Assembly (NCBI RefSeq): GCF_040954645.1
Contig: NC_092804.1
Coordinates: 143,291,108-143,355,107, forward strand
Direction: 5' to 3'
Length of the DNA: 64,000 nt
DNA from: Diabrotica undecimpunctata
Lineage: Eukaryota; Arthropoda; Insecta; Coleoptera; Chrysomelidae
This document shows positions 51,855 to 64,000 of this stretch, one piece after another. Position 1 is the stretch's first letter, and every line of letters starts with the position of its first letter. The position numbers and the translations under genes were made by a program. The notes under the pieces are model-generated. The model had not been told where the DNA came from. It worked only from the letters and a program-made list of their open reading frames with translations, and searched no databases.

Positions 51855-54030
51855 TCAATCTATACGCGTCCACTGCTGGACATAGGTCTCCTTCAGTTCT
51901 TTCCATCTGTCTCTGTCTTATTCGGCTCGCATCCAGTTACTGCTAACACGCTTCAGGTCGTCAGTACATCTGGTTGGTGGTTGTCCTCTTTTCCGTGGTG
52001 CTTCTTGCCTTGGCCTCCACTCGACAATATATTTTATCCATTGGTTGTCTGATAATCTGGCGACGTGTCCTGCCCAATTCCAATATACCGACGTGATTTT
52101 TTCGATAGCGTCTGTTGTTTTTTATCAACGACGTATTTCTTTGTTTGGGATTCGGTCTCTCCGAAATATCCCTTTCATCAATAGCAATTTTTTAATTTAG
52201 CACCATATCAGTCATTATTTGAGTCTTGTTTATGATAATCTTCATTCTAACCTCTAAGAAAGCGTGATATAATTTTTCCAACATTATTACTGTATCACAT
52301 TATCACTGTTATTCATACAATCACCTATAAAGACGATGTTATCTGCGAATCTCAAATGACTGAGTTTCTCTCCACTGATTTCATTATTCTACTGATAAGG
52401 GGCTTTTTTTTGGTAGATGCATTCGGTGCAAAGTTAGGCCAAAGCCTAGATAATTTTATTTTCACCTAATTTGATCGCCTCGATCACTACGGGGTCATCT
52501 CCAGGGGATCTGTTATTTTTAATTTCTAAAATTATCATTTTGACTTGGTGTGGTGTTATTTCTGGCATTCATTTTGATCCCTGGTTTGTGATTTTGAGCA
52601 GTGGCTGATATTTTTTTTGTTAGTGCTCTTATATATTTCGCGATAAAAGGATTCGACAACCTCAAGGCATTTGGTTCTATCCGTAGTAATGTTTCCATCC
52701 TTGTTTCTTATTCTGTACATATTTCTGTTGCATATGTTGTTCGTATTTCGCCTCAAAGGTTGTTTATTTTAGTTATTTCTCTTGTGTTACTTTCTCTTAT
52801 GTCTTTTCGGATTAATCAGTAAATATCCTTATTTAATTTCTCCAATGTTGTGTAGTTGGAGACGTATTGTTTTATCAGCTGTCTTCTTCTACCTATTAGC
52901 TCTTTGTTGTTTTGGCTTAGTTTTTCTTTATGGGTCACGGCGGTTGGGTAGGACTCCCTTTCAATTTCTTTTGGTGCCTTTGTTATGTCATTATTAGCTT
53001 GTTTAATATTTTGTTTTCTTTTATAGTCTTTTTTATAGTTAAAGTCTTTTATATGTCTATTTAGTGCATCGTCATATAGGTCGTTGTTTTCTGGAGAAAT
53101 TTATTTTTTATTTAGTGTTTTTAAGATCATCTTGGTTCTTTCCAATTTGACATTTAATGATATCTTTACTCGGATTAATCTGTGGTCGCTTTCTGTCGAT
53201 AATTTGTTGAGTACTTCGATGTCTTTGAGTATTTCTTGTCTGTTCGTTACGATATAATCTATTTCATGTTTGACACTGCCATCTGAGCGTATCCATGTCC
53301 ATTTACGCTGAGGCTTTTTATCGAAAAAAGGATTCATCATGGATAAATTTTCCTGGTGTAAGAAGTTGAGCAATCTTTACCCTCGTTAATTTCTTTTGCC
53401 ATATCCTTGCCCATTGCTACTTCTGTATCATTTTGTTTAAAGCCCATACATCATTATTTTGTAATATGCTGGTGCAGCATGTAATGCTGTTTCTACGTCC
53501 TCATATAATTCTTCAATTTCTTCATTCGAGTTTATAGTGGTTGGAGCATATGTACGGATTACCTTAAAAGTTATATTCTGCATTTAGTTTGAAGATAAAG
53601 TATACAATCTTCGGGCTTATGCTGTTAATTTTAACTATATTTTGTGTACGCTTTCTATGTATAACGAATCCTACTTTACCATTTAAAGCGCCTTCTTCTC
53701 CTCTAAAATGACATAAGTGTCCTAATTTAAGAGTAATTTGGGCTTCTTCTCTTCGTCTTATATCGCTGAGACGATGACGTCCCATTTTATTGTTCTCAGC
53801 TCTTCCTTCAGTTTAATCATCTGGTCCGACATAAAATTATATGAAGTAATAGGCATTAGTTTGCCCTTTGTGGTAGCCTGATTTTTTCCGGTGATTTTTA
53901 GAACCCTTTACTCCGCTACAACCGCTACCTTGGTTGGGAGTGTTGGAGCCGCCCGAGACTGAGGGCCGTTCAGCAATTTCGTCTTTCATGGAAAACAACT
54001 TTTGATTAACTTTAAGCCATGAAAACGCCA
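51855..54030 (-). mobile_element. APE/RT LINE with internal RT deletion
   Basis: Minus-strand order is N-terminal endonuclease near 53800-53560 ('LSDIRRREEAQITLKLGHL') and its end near 53370-53100 ('DYIVTNRQEILKDIEVLN', 'ESDHRLIRVKISLNVK'). A linker/RT start lies near 52750-52540 ('MYRIRNKDGNITTDRTKCLE'; 'NNRSPGDDPVVIEAIKLGE'). The RT then jumps to the active site 'LSHLRFADNIVFIGD' (near 52350), so several RT motifs are deleted. The C-terminus is 'APRKRGQPPTRCTDDLKRVS' (near 51990) with 'DRDRWKELKETYVQQW'. Many frameshifts. 53830-54030 may be its 5' leader. Confidence 0.8.
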
Positions 54031-54034
54031 CGCT

Positions 54035-55500
54035 TGGCTAGTGCGTGCTAAGTGGGAATGCTTTGGACTTGGACATGGTTTCCCCGAGGATGGAAAACTG
54101 AGGAAATCCATAAGCTAGCGTAGGCAGGTGTGCTATTCCTGAAGTAGATCTATCCCCTGCCAGGATTGCAGAGAAGTATCCACTCACTACTGCTACAAAT
54201 ATGCTGCAAACACTTTATCAGTTATATAACTCATATCGAAAATGTATTCAATTTCATCAGAATGAAACAATGAAACATGAACAAGAAGAAGCACGAGGTG
54301 TAAACGCAATTTATGTCAACAATACTCTTAAAGACCAACCAATTTCTCTTAAAACAAATATCGAAGCTGTAACCCAGTTAAAACTCATGAAGTATACCCA
54401 ATGTAAGAATCAGTGAAACGGCAATGAAATAGGATATGAAATGTAGATGATTTAAAATCGTTTGTTAAATAGTTTGAAAGTCGAAAATAAGTGATATCTT
54501 AGGAGACAATTGTAGTATCGCCCAATTAATAAAATACGTCAAAGACTTTCCAATAAAATGTTTGTGGTAAATAACCCTTGAGGTTGATGCGATCGATTTG
54601 TAAAATAAAAAAATTGCTTATTTTGTTTCTAGTAGCTTTTAAGTCTTTCTCACAACTTTCGATGTTTGCAAATAAATATATTCTTTAAAATATTTTATTT
54701 TTAATAAAAAGTAAGTAGAACAATATGTATAGCTTGGTATTTTTAGCAAATATTTTTTCATTTATGTTTGTTTATATTTGGACTAAATCATTCAATAATA
54801 ATTTATTAGTTTAAACATTTTTAAAATCATGCTGATGAATTAATTGGATAGGTTAGTGGTAATGGATCGAAAAAATGTCAAAAATATGTTAATAAATACA
54901 ACATGCATAAAAAATTATTAAAAATATCTATATACAAGTAAAAATATGTCGCAAAACTGTAGCATTCCTCAAAAATATTGCCCTTTAAAAAATGCAGTCA
55001 AAAATGTTATTTCAAAACCTACGACATGTTAGTTTAAAAAAATGATCACATGGGGTTACTCTGATGTATACGAGTATCTTAGTAGAGTGTTAGCGATAAG
55101 ACTTGTTACTATTATAAACCACTGTGTTGTACCTAAATCGGGTCTCCCCCATTTAATTGTTTTATCATATCCTGGATTGTTCCTATATCATCGCAAAGAA
55201 GGGTCTCGCAACACCCTCCAAAGTATTTTGTTGAAAAACAGTTTTCCCTGTAATAAAAGTTTATTAAATGTTTCTCGTGTGTATTACCTTAAACTAAACA
55301 AATAAAGGAAGCACATAACAAACTGAAAAATGCGGTTTTTTCAGTTTCAGAATATTCATTTATTTATTTACGACATTTATTTCGGTACAAATTGGCCTTT
55401 TTTAATTATTTAATACGTTATCTATTGCGGTTTATTTTATTGAAAATAAAAAAAATAGCTAAATTACTGAGTAAGAAATCGAAAAATGAAAAATAAAAAC
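54035..55500. other. unassigned stretch
   Basis: Two plus-strand open stretches, 54201-54416 ('MLQTLYQLYNSYRKCIQFHQ') and 55042-55305 ('MITWGYSDVYEYLSRVLAIR'), have no recognisable family, splice context or conservation signal. They may be chance frames in AT-rich DNA. Confidence 0.35.
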
Positions 55501-55519
55501 CTATAACACCAAAATCCTT

Positions 55520-55960
55520 ACCATGACAAAAAATCAAGAGAAAGACTTAAGACCAGAAAGAAAAATGCTAGGAACAGTATTACAACCAACAAAAAAAAAG
55601 TAAAAACAAATTAAGGCAAAGAACGAACAAAGAGTTACAAAAAAAATAATGAAATGGTATGTAAATTCAAAAAGCAGAAAGTAAAATGTCGGTACATATA
55701 TGGAAGCAGGGTAAATTATAACAATATTCTCTATTTTAGAATGAACAGCAGATGTCAGAAGAATATGTAAAAGACCAAGATCTACATGGCTACAAAAAGT
55801 AATACAGGATCCAAACAGTAAGACAAATACGACAAGAAAATCAGAGACAGTGGTAGAGAAAATCGCAGGAAAGATATTACAGAAAGTAGTCCGTCCACAA
55901 GAGAGCCAACCACAGAAATCTGCTGAAGAAAGTCTACGCCACTCTTAAGGACTACCAACT
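55520..55960 (+). mobile_element. LINE C-terminal/3' fragment
   Basis: Plus-strand blocks 'RPERKMLGTVLQPTKKK' (55550) and 'RRICKRPRSTWLQKVIQD' (55757) resemble the 'ERKMLRTIxGPT' and 'RRRGRPRxTW' blocks of LINE C-termini. Heavily broken. Confidence 0.5.
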
Positions 55961-56829
55961 CGTCAAAATAGTAAAATCACTAGTGTAAAATAGACGATTT
56001 TACGTGAGTCTTGAGGGAAAGAAAAGTCGTTGGCGAACTCAAACCAGCGGTTTGGTTCAGGATAGCGTACTAGCATCTATAATTTTCAACCTATACATCA
56101 ATGCTAACTTCTTATACACAGACAAATTAATTTTTCAGGTTTGCTGAATTAAGTATATTATAACTAAAATATTCTACATATTATAATAAATATTTTGACG
56201 ATTTTCGAATATTTGGCGGAGGCACCGGTTCAACAGAAATAAAGAAACGATTCTATTTTTTCAGTATTTCCTGCTTGCATGTCTAGTTCAAATCATAACA
56301 AGGTCATGTCTAAGTTTGCAAAAGAAATGTAACATCTGTGTCCGACAGTGCAGAAAATTCTGAAAAACGTGTTATTTTATTTTTGTATGTAAAAATGGAA
56401 TTCCTGGTAATATACTAAATATATAACTTTCGACTAAGCACTATGTATATGTTTAGAAATTATATTTCCTGTTGGATGGTTGGAAAAGCATTTCTTAACT
56501 AACGTAGCTATTCAGAATCCTTAATTTTGATATAAAATAATATCACAAAATATAAAATTATAAATATAATTTGACAAAACAGGGAAACCGAAACTAGACA
56601 CCTAATTATAATTATAATTTTTGCTCTAATAATTGCTGCTAATAATTAATAACATGCTCTTATAAAAGAACATGTTAACTTGGAAAAGGATCACTACGGG
56701 AGCAATGCAAACAATTTGTGGCATTAGAAGACCCTGATGGTTTCCAGGGCAACAACTAACAGTAACAACGGATGAAGCTACAGCTACTTGAGAAAAGGAA
56801 TGTCAAACGTTAAATAAACGTCAAACGTT

Positions 56830-57690
56830 AACATATAGAGAAGGTTAATGCAAGTGAATAATAAAAGTAAAATGTATATCGATGGAAGGCAACCGGAAAG
56901 TTTTCCGGAATATTTTATAATTTTTTCGCTTCGTTATATGCAAGTGAAGGTCATTGAAATCATAAAGGCTATATATTGGAACCAAAAAGCAATAGTAAAG
57001 ATGAACGAGATAGAAATAAATAATATACCGATTGCTAGAGATGTCAGGTAAGGATGCTGCTTCTCTCTGACGCTTTTCAACTCATATTCACAGATTATCT
57101 TCATAAAAGTCGAAATAATAATAGATGAGAGCTTGAAAGAGCTGCAAACTGGATGCATTAAACAGTGAATGCATCCGAATGGGACTTGACATCAATTGAT
57201 AAGACCAAATTTATGATAATATCGAAAGATCCTACAATAAACAACAATCCTGTGTGGGCAGCATATAGAGAGAGTGGAAAATATAAATATCCAGGAGCTC
57301 CAGACACCCGGAGCTATCCAGACCAGGAGATCAGGGTACGAATAGAAATTAGGGCATCGTTCTTAAATTTCAGGTCATTATTATGTAACAGAAATCTGAA
57401 TACTGCGCTGAGACTGAGATTTATTGAATGTTACGTCTGGCCCTAACTACGGCATCTTACAAACACAAATAGCTAAGAAGATAGAAGCATTTGAACTTTG
57501 AATATACCGCAGGAAAATGCTGCGAATTCCATGGATGGCCAGAGTCACCAAGGAGGAAGTGCTGAGAAGGATGTGTCCTTTTTCGCATACCATGGACACA
57601 TACCGTGGAATAAAAAATACCGTCTATTGCAGGTCATCGTGCAGGGTAGAGTAGATGGGAAGAAGAGAATAAGTAAATAAATAAAAATTA
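56830..57690 (+). mobile_element. RTE-like LINE RT fragment, degenerate
   Basis: Plus-strand blocks are 'VKVIEIIKAIYWNQKAIVKM' (56945), 'RDVRQGCCFSLTLFNSYSQI' (about 57040) and 'IDKTKFMIISKDPTINNNP' (57200). They continue with 'LRLRFIECYV' (57410) and 'AFELWIYRRKMLRIPWMARV' (about 57490), with 'LLQVIVQGRVDGKKRIS' at the end (57630). The catalytic ADD segment is missing: a deletion joins the GVRQGC region to the thumb. Confidence 0.75.
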
Positions 57691-57849
57691 TTTGATATAT
57701 CATTTAGTATGTTAAAAATTAATATAAAATTAATGAATTAATATAAAATTAATATATTTAATTATAAATTAAAAAATAATTATAAAATAACTTTAAAGAT
57801 ATTTATATTCAGTACAAAAATTTTATTATTCTAAACCATAAATATAAAT

Positions 57850-59730
57850 ATTACATTTCTAAAACTTTGATTTAAATTAGTGATTTTGATTCTACTTCTG
57901 ATTCATTGGAACTAAAATTTTCATTATTTCCTTCTCCGTCATTTTGAGAATGTCTGGCTTTTGAAAAACTTTCAAAGGCGTTTGGTCCGCAATAAATCCT
58001 GTTGGTTTTAAATAATCATTTAAATTCCAACTGCAGTTTTCAGGCTGGAGTTTTGTACATTCCGACTCAGTTGCATTAAGCCACATGGAATTAACAAAAA
58101 TATTTCTTAAAATTTTTGTTTGTAACGATTTTCAGCATAGTTGTATAGTATTGAAGTCAAAACTTTATTATTATTTTTTTAAAACTGTTGGTTGTCTTCT
58201 TTAGCAGCATGTTTTCATAAAAATGCGATTTCTTGCATTATTTAGTCTGTTGCAGTAATTATTGATTGTCGCGGTAAACTCTTAAAGAACATTCATTTTT
58301 TATTAATAAATATGTCGGTGTTATCAGTAAACCTGTAAGAATGGTTTGATAACTTTGATTCTGAGAAAATATTTTGAATGGTCCAATTTTTTCTTTATTA
58401 TAAAATGCTGCTGTCTAACTAATCTCAACCTGTATAAGCGTGAAAAGCAGGTAAATTTTGACATAATTTTGAACCAACTTTAGTTGAGAGTCAAATTGAT
58501 GCAGTTTATGCAATCAAGGTGTTTGTTATGTAACTTTTTACTTGCTGAAGGGGCTAGCCAAATTACAGATTGTGAAATTTTGTGCATAATTCCCAGTAAA
58601 ATTACCAAAACATCAGAATTCAAAGCTCTAATTAAAATCCTTGATCCAGGTGCAATTTTATGAGCGTGAAAAACAATCCGCGTATGCGCTTCTTCATGGC
58701 AACATATAAAATCAGCTTCTTCAGTTTTTTTTAATGTAATTATTGTAAGCTTGATACGAGTAGCACTGATGGATCAACGGTCAAAAATATTTTTTTGTTT
58801 TGGATAATTGTAAGCAAATTTTTAATATTCCAATAATCAGCCAAAAAGCATAGCCATGCCTCTTTAAAACTATAGTTTTTAACGCTTTGCAAAAATCTTT
58901 AGACCTAATTTGTTGAGGTTCACTTGAAATTTTATATGGGATATTTAATCCCTTTCGAGTTTGACGTTCAGGATATTTGATTGATGATTAAGGTAACAAA
59001 TAGCGGCCAAATATTTATTTTCTACAGCATTTGCAGAACAAATTTTTATTAGTATTGATTCTGCAATTTTTTCAAATGTTTGGGTCGTAGAGATATCAAT
59101 GAGGTGTAAGTAGTTAAAGTCATCTATTATTTCTACGTTAATAAATGTGGCCTCAACCATTTCGGTATTCGATTTCAAAGTTTTGGCAAATATTGCTTTA
59201 GGAGTTTTCAACATTTCACCAGTACATGAAGAAATTTCAGGCGGCATGTGTGCGAATGGAAAAGTCAAGCAATATTCTAGATTAATTTTCTTTTGTATGC
59301 TAACTATGCAGAAGTCGCCCAACGATGTCTCGTTCCATTTTCATCAATACTTTGTTATTTTTATATTTAGTCATGAGAACTTTTGTGATGTTTTGAGAAG
59401 CAAAATTGATGATTTTTTTTGAGGTTTCTCAAATCTTGCAGGAGTTGTAGAACAATTTAAAATAAACTCGTAATTTTTGTTGACTGCCAGTTTTTTTGAC
59501 TTCAACTTCTTAGCTGTAGCTTTGCCAGTCGAAATATTAAACAACTGTTGGTGATAAATTGTATCATCAAATGGATTTAGAGTTTCTTTTATTACCTTTT
59601 AATTTTTTGTGTCCTTTTGAATTTTGATTTTCTGCAAAGAGTGTAAAGTATTATCTTTACGAGTAATCCAATATACTTTTTTACAGTTGATAATATTTTT
59701 GTCCTCATGCTGTGGCTGAGTACTCATGCT
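57850..59730 (-). pseudogene. relic of a multi-copy 'HEEADTR'-type uncharacterised repeat protein
   Basis: Minus-strand frames contain 'NLEYCLTFPFAHMPPEISSC' (about 59260) and 'FEKIAESILIKICSANAVEN' (about 59050). Further on are 'CCHEEAHTRIVFHAHKIAPG' (about 58700) with 'ILIRALNSDVLVILLG', and 'CSWNLNDYLKPTGF' (about 58020). The HEEA(D)TR...SDVLV pattern and the C-terminal 'GW-L--GYL-P' block recur in many uncharacterised, multi-copy arthropod proteins that behave like mobile elements (from memory). Stops and frameshifts throughout. Ends not found. Confidence 0.55.
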
Positions 59731-59759
59731 TTGTATTTACCTTTGGTGTTAAATTTTTT

Positions 59760-61560
59760 TGTTAAACTCTTCTTGTTCTTCTTCCTATTTGTATGTATTC
59801 TTTAAAGTCTTTATCTTCTTCAATATTAGCATCCTAAATTGTTTAAATTATCGCGCCATCTTTTTCTTGTTCTGCCAATACTTCTTCGTCCATTTGGTGA
59901 CTTATCTCGCGCTATTTGTACTATCCTATCTTCTGCCATTTTACTAATGTATTCGTTACACTCCTGTTTCCGTTTTGTCACCCATCTATTTATGTCTTCT
60001 CTATTGCATGCTCTTTTTATATTTTCGCTTCTCTCCCTATCCAACAAACTTTTCCCTGATATTTATCGGAGTATTTTCATCTCAGTTTTTTCTAGTAGTC
60101 GTCTCATTTTAGTTGCGTCAGGTCTTGTCTCCGCCTTATATGTTAATATAGGTCTAATTGCTGCTTTATAGATTCTTGTTTTTGTGTCTTGTCCTAAGTG
60201 TTTATTCTTCCAGATTGTGTCATTAAGAGATCCAGTCACTTTACTTACTTTTAAGCTTTGTTGTCGTACTTCTTCTTCGACATCTCCGTAACTAGTTATA
60301 TCTATTCCAAAATATCTTAACCCTGCTTCCTGCTTTATTATTTTCCCATCAATTTCGATTTTACAACGTAGTAGGTATTTAGATGTCATACATTTGGTTT
60401 TTGTTGCTGATATTATCATATTGTATTTCTTGGCTGTTGTATTGAAGATGTGTGTTAATATTTGGAGCTCGTCTTCTGTCTCGGCGATTAATGCGGCAAA
60501 CATAATATTTGGATCTCTTTATTCCCCGTTCTGTAACCAGGACCTTTATGTACTGCTTGTATTATTTCGTCCATTATTATATTAAAGAGAAGTGGGCTTA
60601 ACGAGTCACCCTGTCTGACTCCACTTTGTACCGATATCCACTATGTTAGTTTTCCATTTATCTTTGTCTGTATTCGATTATGGAAGTAGACGTTTTCGAT
60701 GGTTTGTATAATGTTGATTGTATATTTCTTTTATATAGTAGTTGTAGGACGTCTTCGACTTGGATGCGATCGAAAGCCTTTGTCTGGTCTATAAAACATA
60801 GATTTGCTGGTTTATTGTACTCGATGGCCTTTTCTGTGATTTGTCTTAGTACAAATACGGCGTCTACGCAGGATCTTCCAAATCTGAATCCTTGTTGTTC
60901 ATCTGATAAAGTTGTTCTATTTTTGAGTGAATTTATGGCTATCCCTACTTGCTGAAAACTGATTTCTATTTCGTGTCTTAATTCAAGTACGTTATTGAGT
61001 TGATTATTATTTTCCTTTCCTTTAAACAGTTCCGTCAGGTATCCTTCCCATTCATTTGCTGGTATGTTATTATATTCCTTCAATTCTGCCATTTCTTTCC
61101 ATTGGTTTCTTATGAATCTCCATATTTGTTCTTGAGTACCGTAGAAGTCGCTTTCCATCCTTTTTGTAAACTTTTCCCAGTGTTTATTTTTTGTTCTTCT
61201 TACCAACTGCATTGTTTCATTTCGTATTCTTCTATGAATGTCTCGGGATTCTGGAGTATTTTATGTTTTGTACTTCGTATAGCCCTTTCGTTTCTATTTA
61301 GCTTTTTCTACAGCTTCTGCTGCTGATTCTTCAATGTTGTGTTTAATTTTCTCCCAGCTCGCGTTTATATCTTTGATGTCGTTTATTTGTTTCAGCTGTA
61401 TCTTCTGTGCTAGCCTCCTTTGGAACATTTCTCTTGTAGAGTCGTTCCACAGTGAATTGAAAAAATTGAATTTTTCCTCGATGATGTTTAAAGTTCGGAT
61501 ATCTTTGTTGTTAAACTCACTAGTAGAATTTATAAAAAGAGTCATTTTCTAATTAATAAT
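59760..61560 (-). mobile_element. APE/RT LINE fragment with internal deletion
   Basis: Minus-strand order is linker 'IKDINASWEKIKHNIEESAA' (near 61360) and 'GTQEQIWRFIRNQWKEM' (near 61120). RT follows with a deletion joining 'AINSLKNRTTLSDEQQGFRF' (near 60910), then 'ANLCFIDQTKAFDRIQVEDV' (near 60790). Next are 'LIAETEDELQILTHIF' (near 60485) and 'QEAGLRYFGIDITSYGDVEE' (near 60320). The C-terminus is 'GRRSIGRTRKRWRDNLNNLG' at about 59830. It resembles the LINEs at 29001-30475 and 63485-64000. Confidence 0.82.
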
Positions 61561-62865
61561 TAATTATAGTCTGGACAAAATTATATCGGGCACCCTTTGT
61601 TTTTTATAATTTTTAACCTATTTAACTACATATATCAAATAATTTTTATCCATTAAAAAAATCGGTGAAGATCTTTGTTATATAAGATCCTCTACTAAAT
61701 CGTTCTACAAAACTAGAAAATAAGACAATAGTCTGTTGTAATGCCAAATGGTTTTGTTAAAAATATCGCATAATTCAAAACAAAAATTGGATAATTTCTA
61801 AACTACCAGTAGTAGATCGTTAATAGTTGATGTAATTTTTATTTTTTTAACAAAAAAATAACTCAAAAATTCAAATTAATCAAATTATATGATTATATAG
61901 AAAAAGATTTATATATTAAATAATAATGTATATAATATTTAGTTGAAACTATCACTGTAGGGGTAACCCCTAAAGGGTTTTAACCCCTAAAAGGATCTAG
62001 TAAAATCTATATTTACAGCCAGCTAAATTGATAAGTGAAAACGATGTTCCGCACTGAAGTTTAAAAATTCTTAAATACCTCATAATTTATTAATGAAATA
62101 ATTAAATTTAAACAATTTACATTGCAATGTAAAATGACAGAGAGAAAATAAATTAAATAAATACCAGTAAGATCTGTTAATCATTTCTGCGAATTTCTTA
62201 AAAGTTTTATATAGCAATTTCACCAGAAGAAGTCCGAGGTATTTCCTGTTACGTTTAGGCGGCTGAAGATGAGACATTGCTGTTGAGATTTTATATAGGG
62301 TCATTCACACGATGGATGATCTGATGTGTATACGTGTATGTTTTAGCGTAGACAACAAAGCTGGCAAATGTGATTTAAGTATGATGAAATTTTGACAATT
62401 TTAAATTCGAAATTCGCTAAGGTTAAAAGATTAAGTTTAAAAGATTCAAAATATTGTAGAAATTAAGACAAAATCGATAAAGAACAATATGTATTGTAAG
62501 ATATATATATTTAAGACTATTACAGTAATAAAATATTTTAACGTCTTGAATCCAATATTTCAGGCCATAATAATGAAAACATATTCTCCCAAATTACAAA
62601 AATTATACTGAAATAATGGAATCCCTAATGACATCCCAAAATATTCCGGAAGCAAACAGGATTTCATAATTGGGACTATTCCATGACAAAAACCCTTACA
62701 GGCTAGAAAAGGAGAGGCTCAGGATGGGGTTTTTTAATCTTATAACAGTGTGGAGTAGGTAGATGCTATTAAAAGGAGGAGAGTCCAAATTGCTTTCATT
62801 GAAAGGACGAAATGCAAAGAAAAAGGGAAAAAGAATTGAGTGAAGGATACAAATTTTGTATATAG
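61561..62865. other. non-coding stretch, nothing recognised
   Basis: AT-rich DNA with no open frame of interest on inspection. The run 61960-62000 contains a short inverted motif around AACCCCTAAAGGGTT but no clear element ends. Confidence 0.45.
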
Positions 62866-63069
62866 CGAATAGCACTAGGAATGAAACTTGTACTTGGCAA
62901 AGAGGAAATAATGAAAGACAAGCTTTCTTTAATAAATTGGGAGCTTTCTAAACCATCAGAGCAAAGAGTCTTATTAGGAGGTAATTTTAATGTACATGTG
63001 GGTTAATCCAAGACATAAAGATACGTTAAAATTAGCCACAGCATTAGAGATGGCGATTGTTAACTCTCG

Positions 63070-63100
<31 letters not shown>

Positions 63101-63165
63101 CTCTCCTAATTCCTTGAACCTTTGTCAGGGCATGGTGATACTCTAAATATTATTAGCTTTCAGTC
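62866..63165 (+). mobile_element. APE endonuclease fragment of a LINE, plus strand, split by (CT)n
   Basis: Plus-strand translation gives 'RVLLGGNFNVHVG' (about 62965; the endonuclease GDFN motif with Asp changed to Asn), then 'ALEMAIVNSRS'. After the (CT)n tract it resumes with 'LSGHGDTLNII' (about 63122), resembling the 'SGHAxTQIDYI' block. Truncated on both sides. Confidence 0.6.
63069..63106. repeat. (CT)n microsatellite
   Basis: About 19 CT units with one imperfection, inside the endonuclease fragment at 62866-63165. Confidence 0.9.
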
Positions 63166-63484
63166 TCCATTGGCTACAATTCTGTGCCATATGCTTCATG
63201 TAGGAATTTTCCCACCAGAGTCTTCATTTGGTTTGCTTATCGTATTAAAGATCTTCCTTTTGGTCTTCGGCCCTTTACCTTTCTTTGTACTACCAATAGT
63301 TCCATGGTCGTCGTTCTTCTAGCTATGTGGCCGAAGTAAAAGTAAAGTTTTTCCAGAATTACCAGGTTGGTTCTATGTTCTGTCCAGAACACGCATAGAA
63401 TTTTTCTATATACCCATATTTCGAAGGTTTAGATCTTACTCCTATCGATTTTTTGGAGAGTCCATGTTTCAGCTGCGTATGTAG
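63166..63484 (-). mobile_element. LINE C-terminal fragment
   Basis: Minus-strand blocks 'ETWTLQKIDRSKI' (about 63450), 'VYRKILCVFWTEHRTNLVIL' (about 63380), 'YFYFGHIARRTTTMELLVVQ' and 'GRRPKGRSLIR'. These are the conserved end of APE/RT LINEs, broken by stops. It faces the plus-strand endonuclease piece tail to tail. Confidence 0.65.
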
Positions 63485-64000
63485 TAATGGGAAAAATAAG
63501 AGCATTCGGCTTATACGATCGTTCCATTCTACTCTTCTATTTCTTACCCAGTCCTTGATATTCCTTACCTTGCATTTACGTCGTATAACTGTACTTCTAG
63601 CTCTGTCCCATAGTATTTTACTATCAATTTTTCTAAGTTTTGTTTAATCTCTGCTGTTTCTAATATCTTTTTGTCCTTTCTGTGTCAGGTCGTGTTTCTA
63701 CCGCGTTTGTTGTTATTCGTCTGATGACGTAATGTTTTGTAAATCCTGTCTTTCATTTGTTTGCCGATATTTTTATTTCTCCATATTGCTTCATTCAGGC
63801 AACCTACGACTCTGTTTGCTCTATTCACTTGATCTTTCACTTCTGACCTTCCAGCTCCAATTTACATCTTAGTAAATTTGCTGTTGTAACCATGCATTTT
63901 GTCTTTTTTGGGGAAATTAACATGTTAAATTTTGTGGCGGTTATATTAAATTGGTGCAGCATACGTTGTAAATTATCTTCATTTTGAGAGCAGTATTGCA
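63485..64000 (-). mobile_element. LINE C-terminal part, continues beyond window end
   Basis: The nucleotide sequence is closely collinear with 29120-29690 (shared runs such as CGTTCCATTCTACTCTTCTA and CATGTTAAATTTT), so this is another copy of the LINE nested in the hAT element. It covers the C-terminal region and part of the RT thumb, with a deletion near 63840. The 5' portion lies outside the window. Confidence 0.8.

Noticed and set aside
53837..54031. 64-codon minus-strand frame 'MAFSWLKVNQKLFS...' as a gene
   Set aside because: It lies just upstream and in the same orientation as the LINE endonuclease at 53.8 kb and is more likely its 5' leader than a host gene.
1..64000. CRISPR arrays, bacterial operons, phage or integron structures
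   Set aside because: The sequence is clearly eukaryotic: introns with GT/AG, LINEs, polyadenylation signals. No regular spaced repeats were seen.

Overview
The window looks like about 64 kb of a large, AT-rich, transposon-packed insect genome. Two observations support this: a C-terminal exon of the ion transport peptide (ITP/CHH) neurohormone family at 43000-43105 (minus), and the repertoire of insect-type LINEs, Tc1/mariner-like, hAT-like and foldback elements with many (TA)n tracts. A beetle, possibly a leaf beetle (Chrysomelidae), would fit, but the species is inference. No bacterial operon, CRISPR array, rRNA or tRNA was seen.

Two host genes can be supported. The first is a plus-strand gene of about 27 kb, at about 7347-34703. 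Four exons (16320-16518, 20553-21127, 25391-25875, 33682-34703) join through GT/AG junctions with matching phases. A proposed fifth, 5'-most exon (7347-7435) carries an ATG and a Leu-rich signal-peptide-like core and is phase-compatible. The deduced protein (about 789 aa) has no recognised family. It has a coiled coil, several furin-type basic sites, acidic tyrosine patches and four CxCD...CxC motifs, three of them inside a degenerate repeat of about 40 aa. It is the best candidate here for something undescribed. The second host gene is represented only by the terminal, alternatively spliced ITP exon; its other exons must lie beyond the window or be undetected.

Almost everything else is mobile DNA. 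0-7 kb: LINE relics, an intact DD82E-type transposase element and two related foldback MITEs. 7.7-15.7 kb (intron 1): a perfect 52-bp-arm palindrome, a nearly full-length APE/RT LINE, a dead Tc1 and a Penelope-like element with a GIY-YIG remnant. 16.5-25 kb (introns 2-3): LINE pieces, one apparently 5'-inverted, and an R4/R2-like LINE with a PD-(D/E)XK endonuclease. 26-33.6 kb (intron 4): a hAT element carrying a nested LINE, and a TIR-bearing DNA transposon with a broken transposase. 35-42 kb: a LINE with one long open RT frame, a second DD81/82E relic and a hAT transposase relic. 43-48.4 kb: a Tc1 element broken by one stop codon, then a long inverted-repeat element split by a LINE. 50-64 kb: more LINEs and a relic of a multi-copy 'HEEADTR'-type family.

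Recurring structural themes are LINE 3' ends that run into (TA)n tracts, and short inverted duplications (two with exactly 10-nt loops) at retroelement junctions. Clade names given for LINEs are recognition by eye, not phylogeny.
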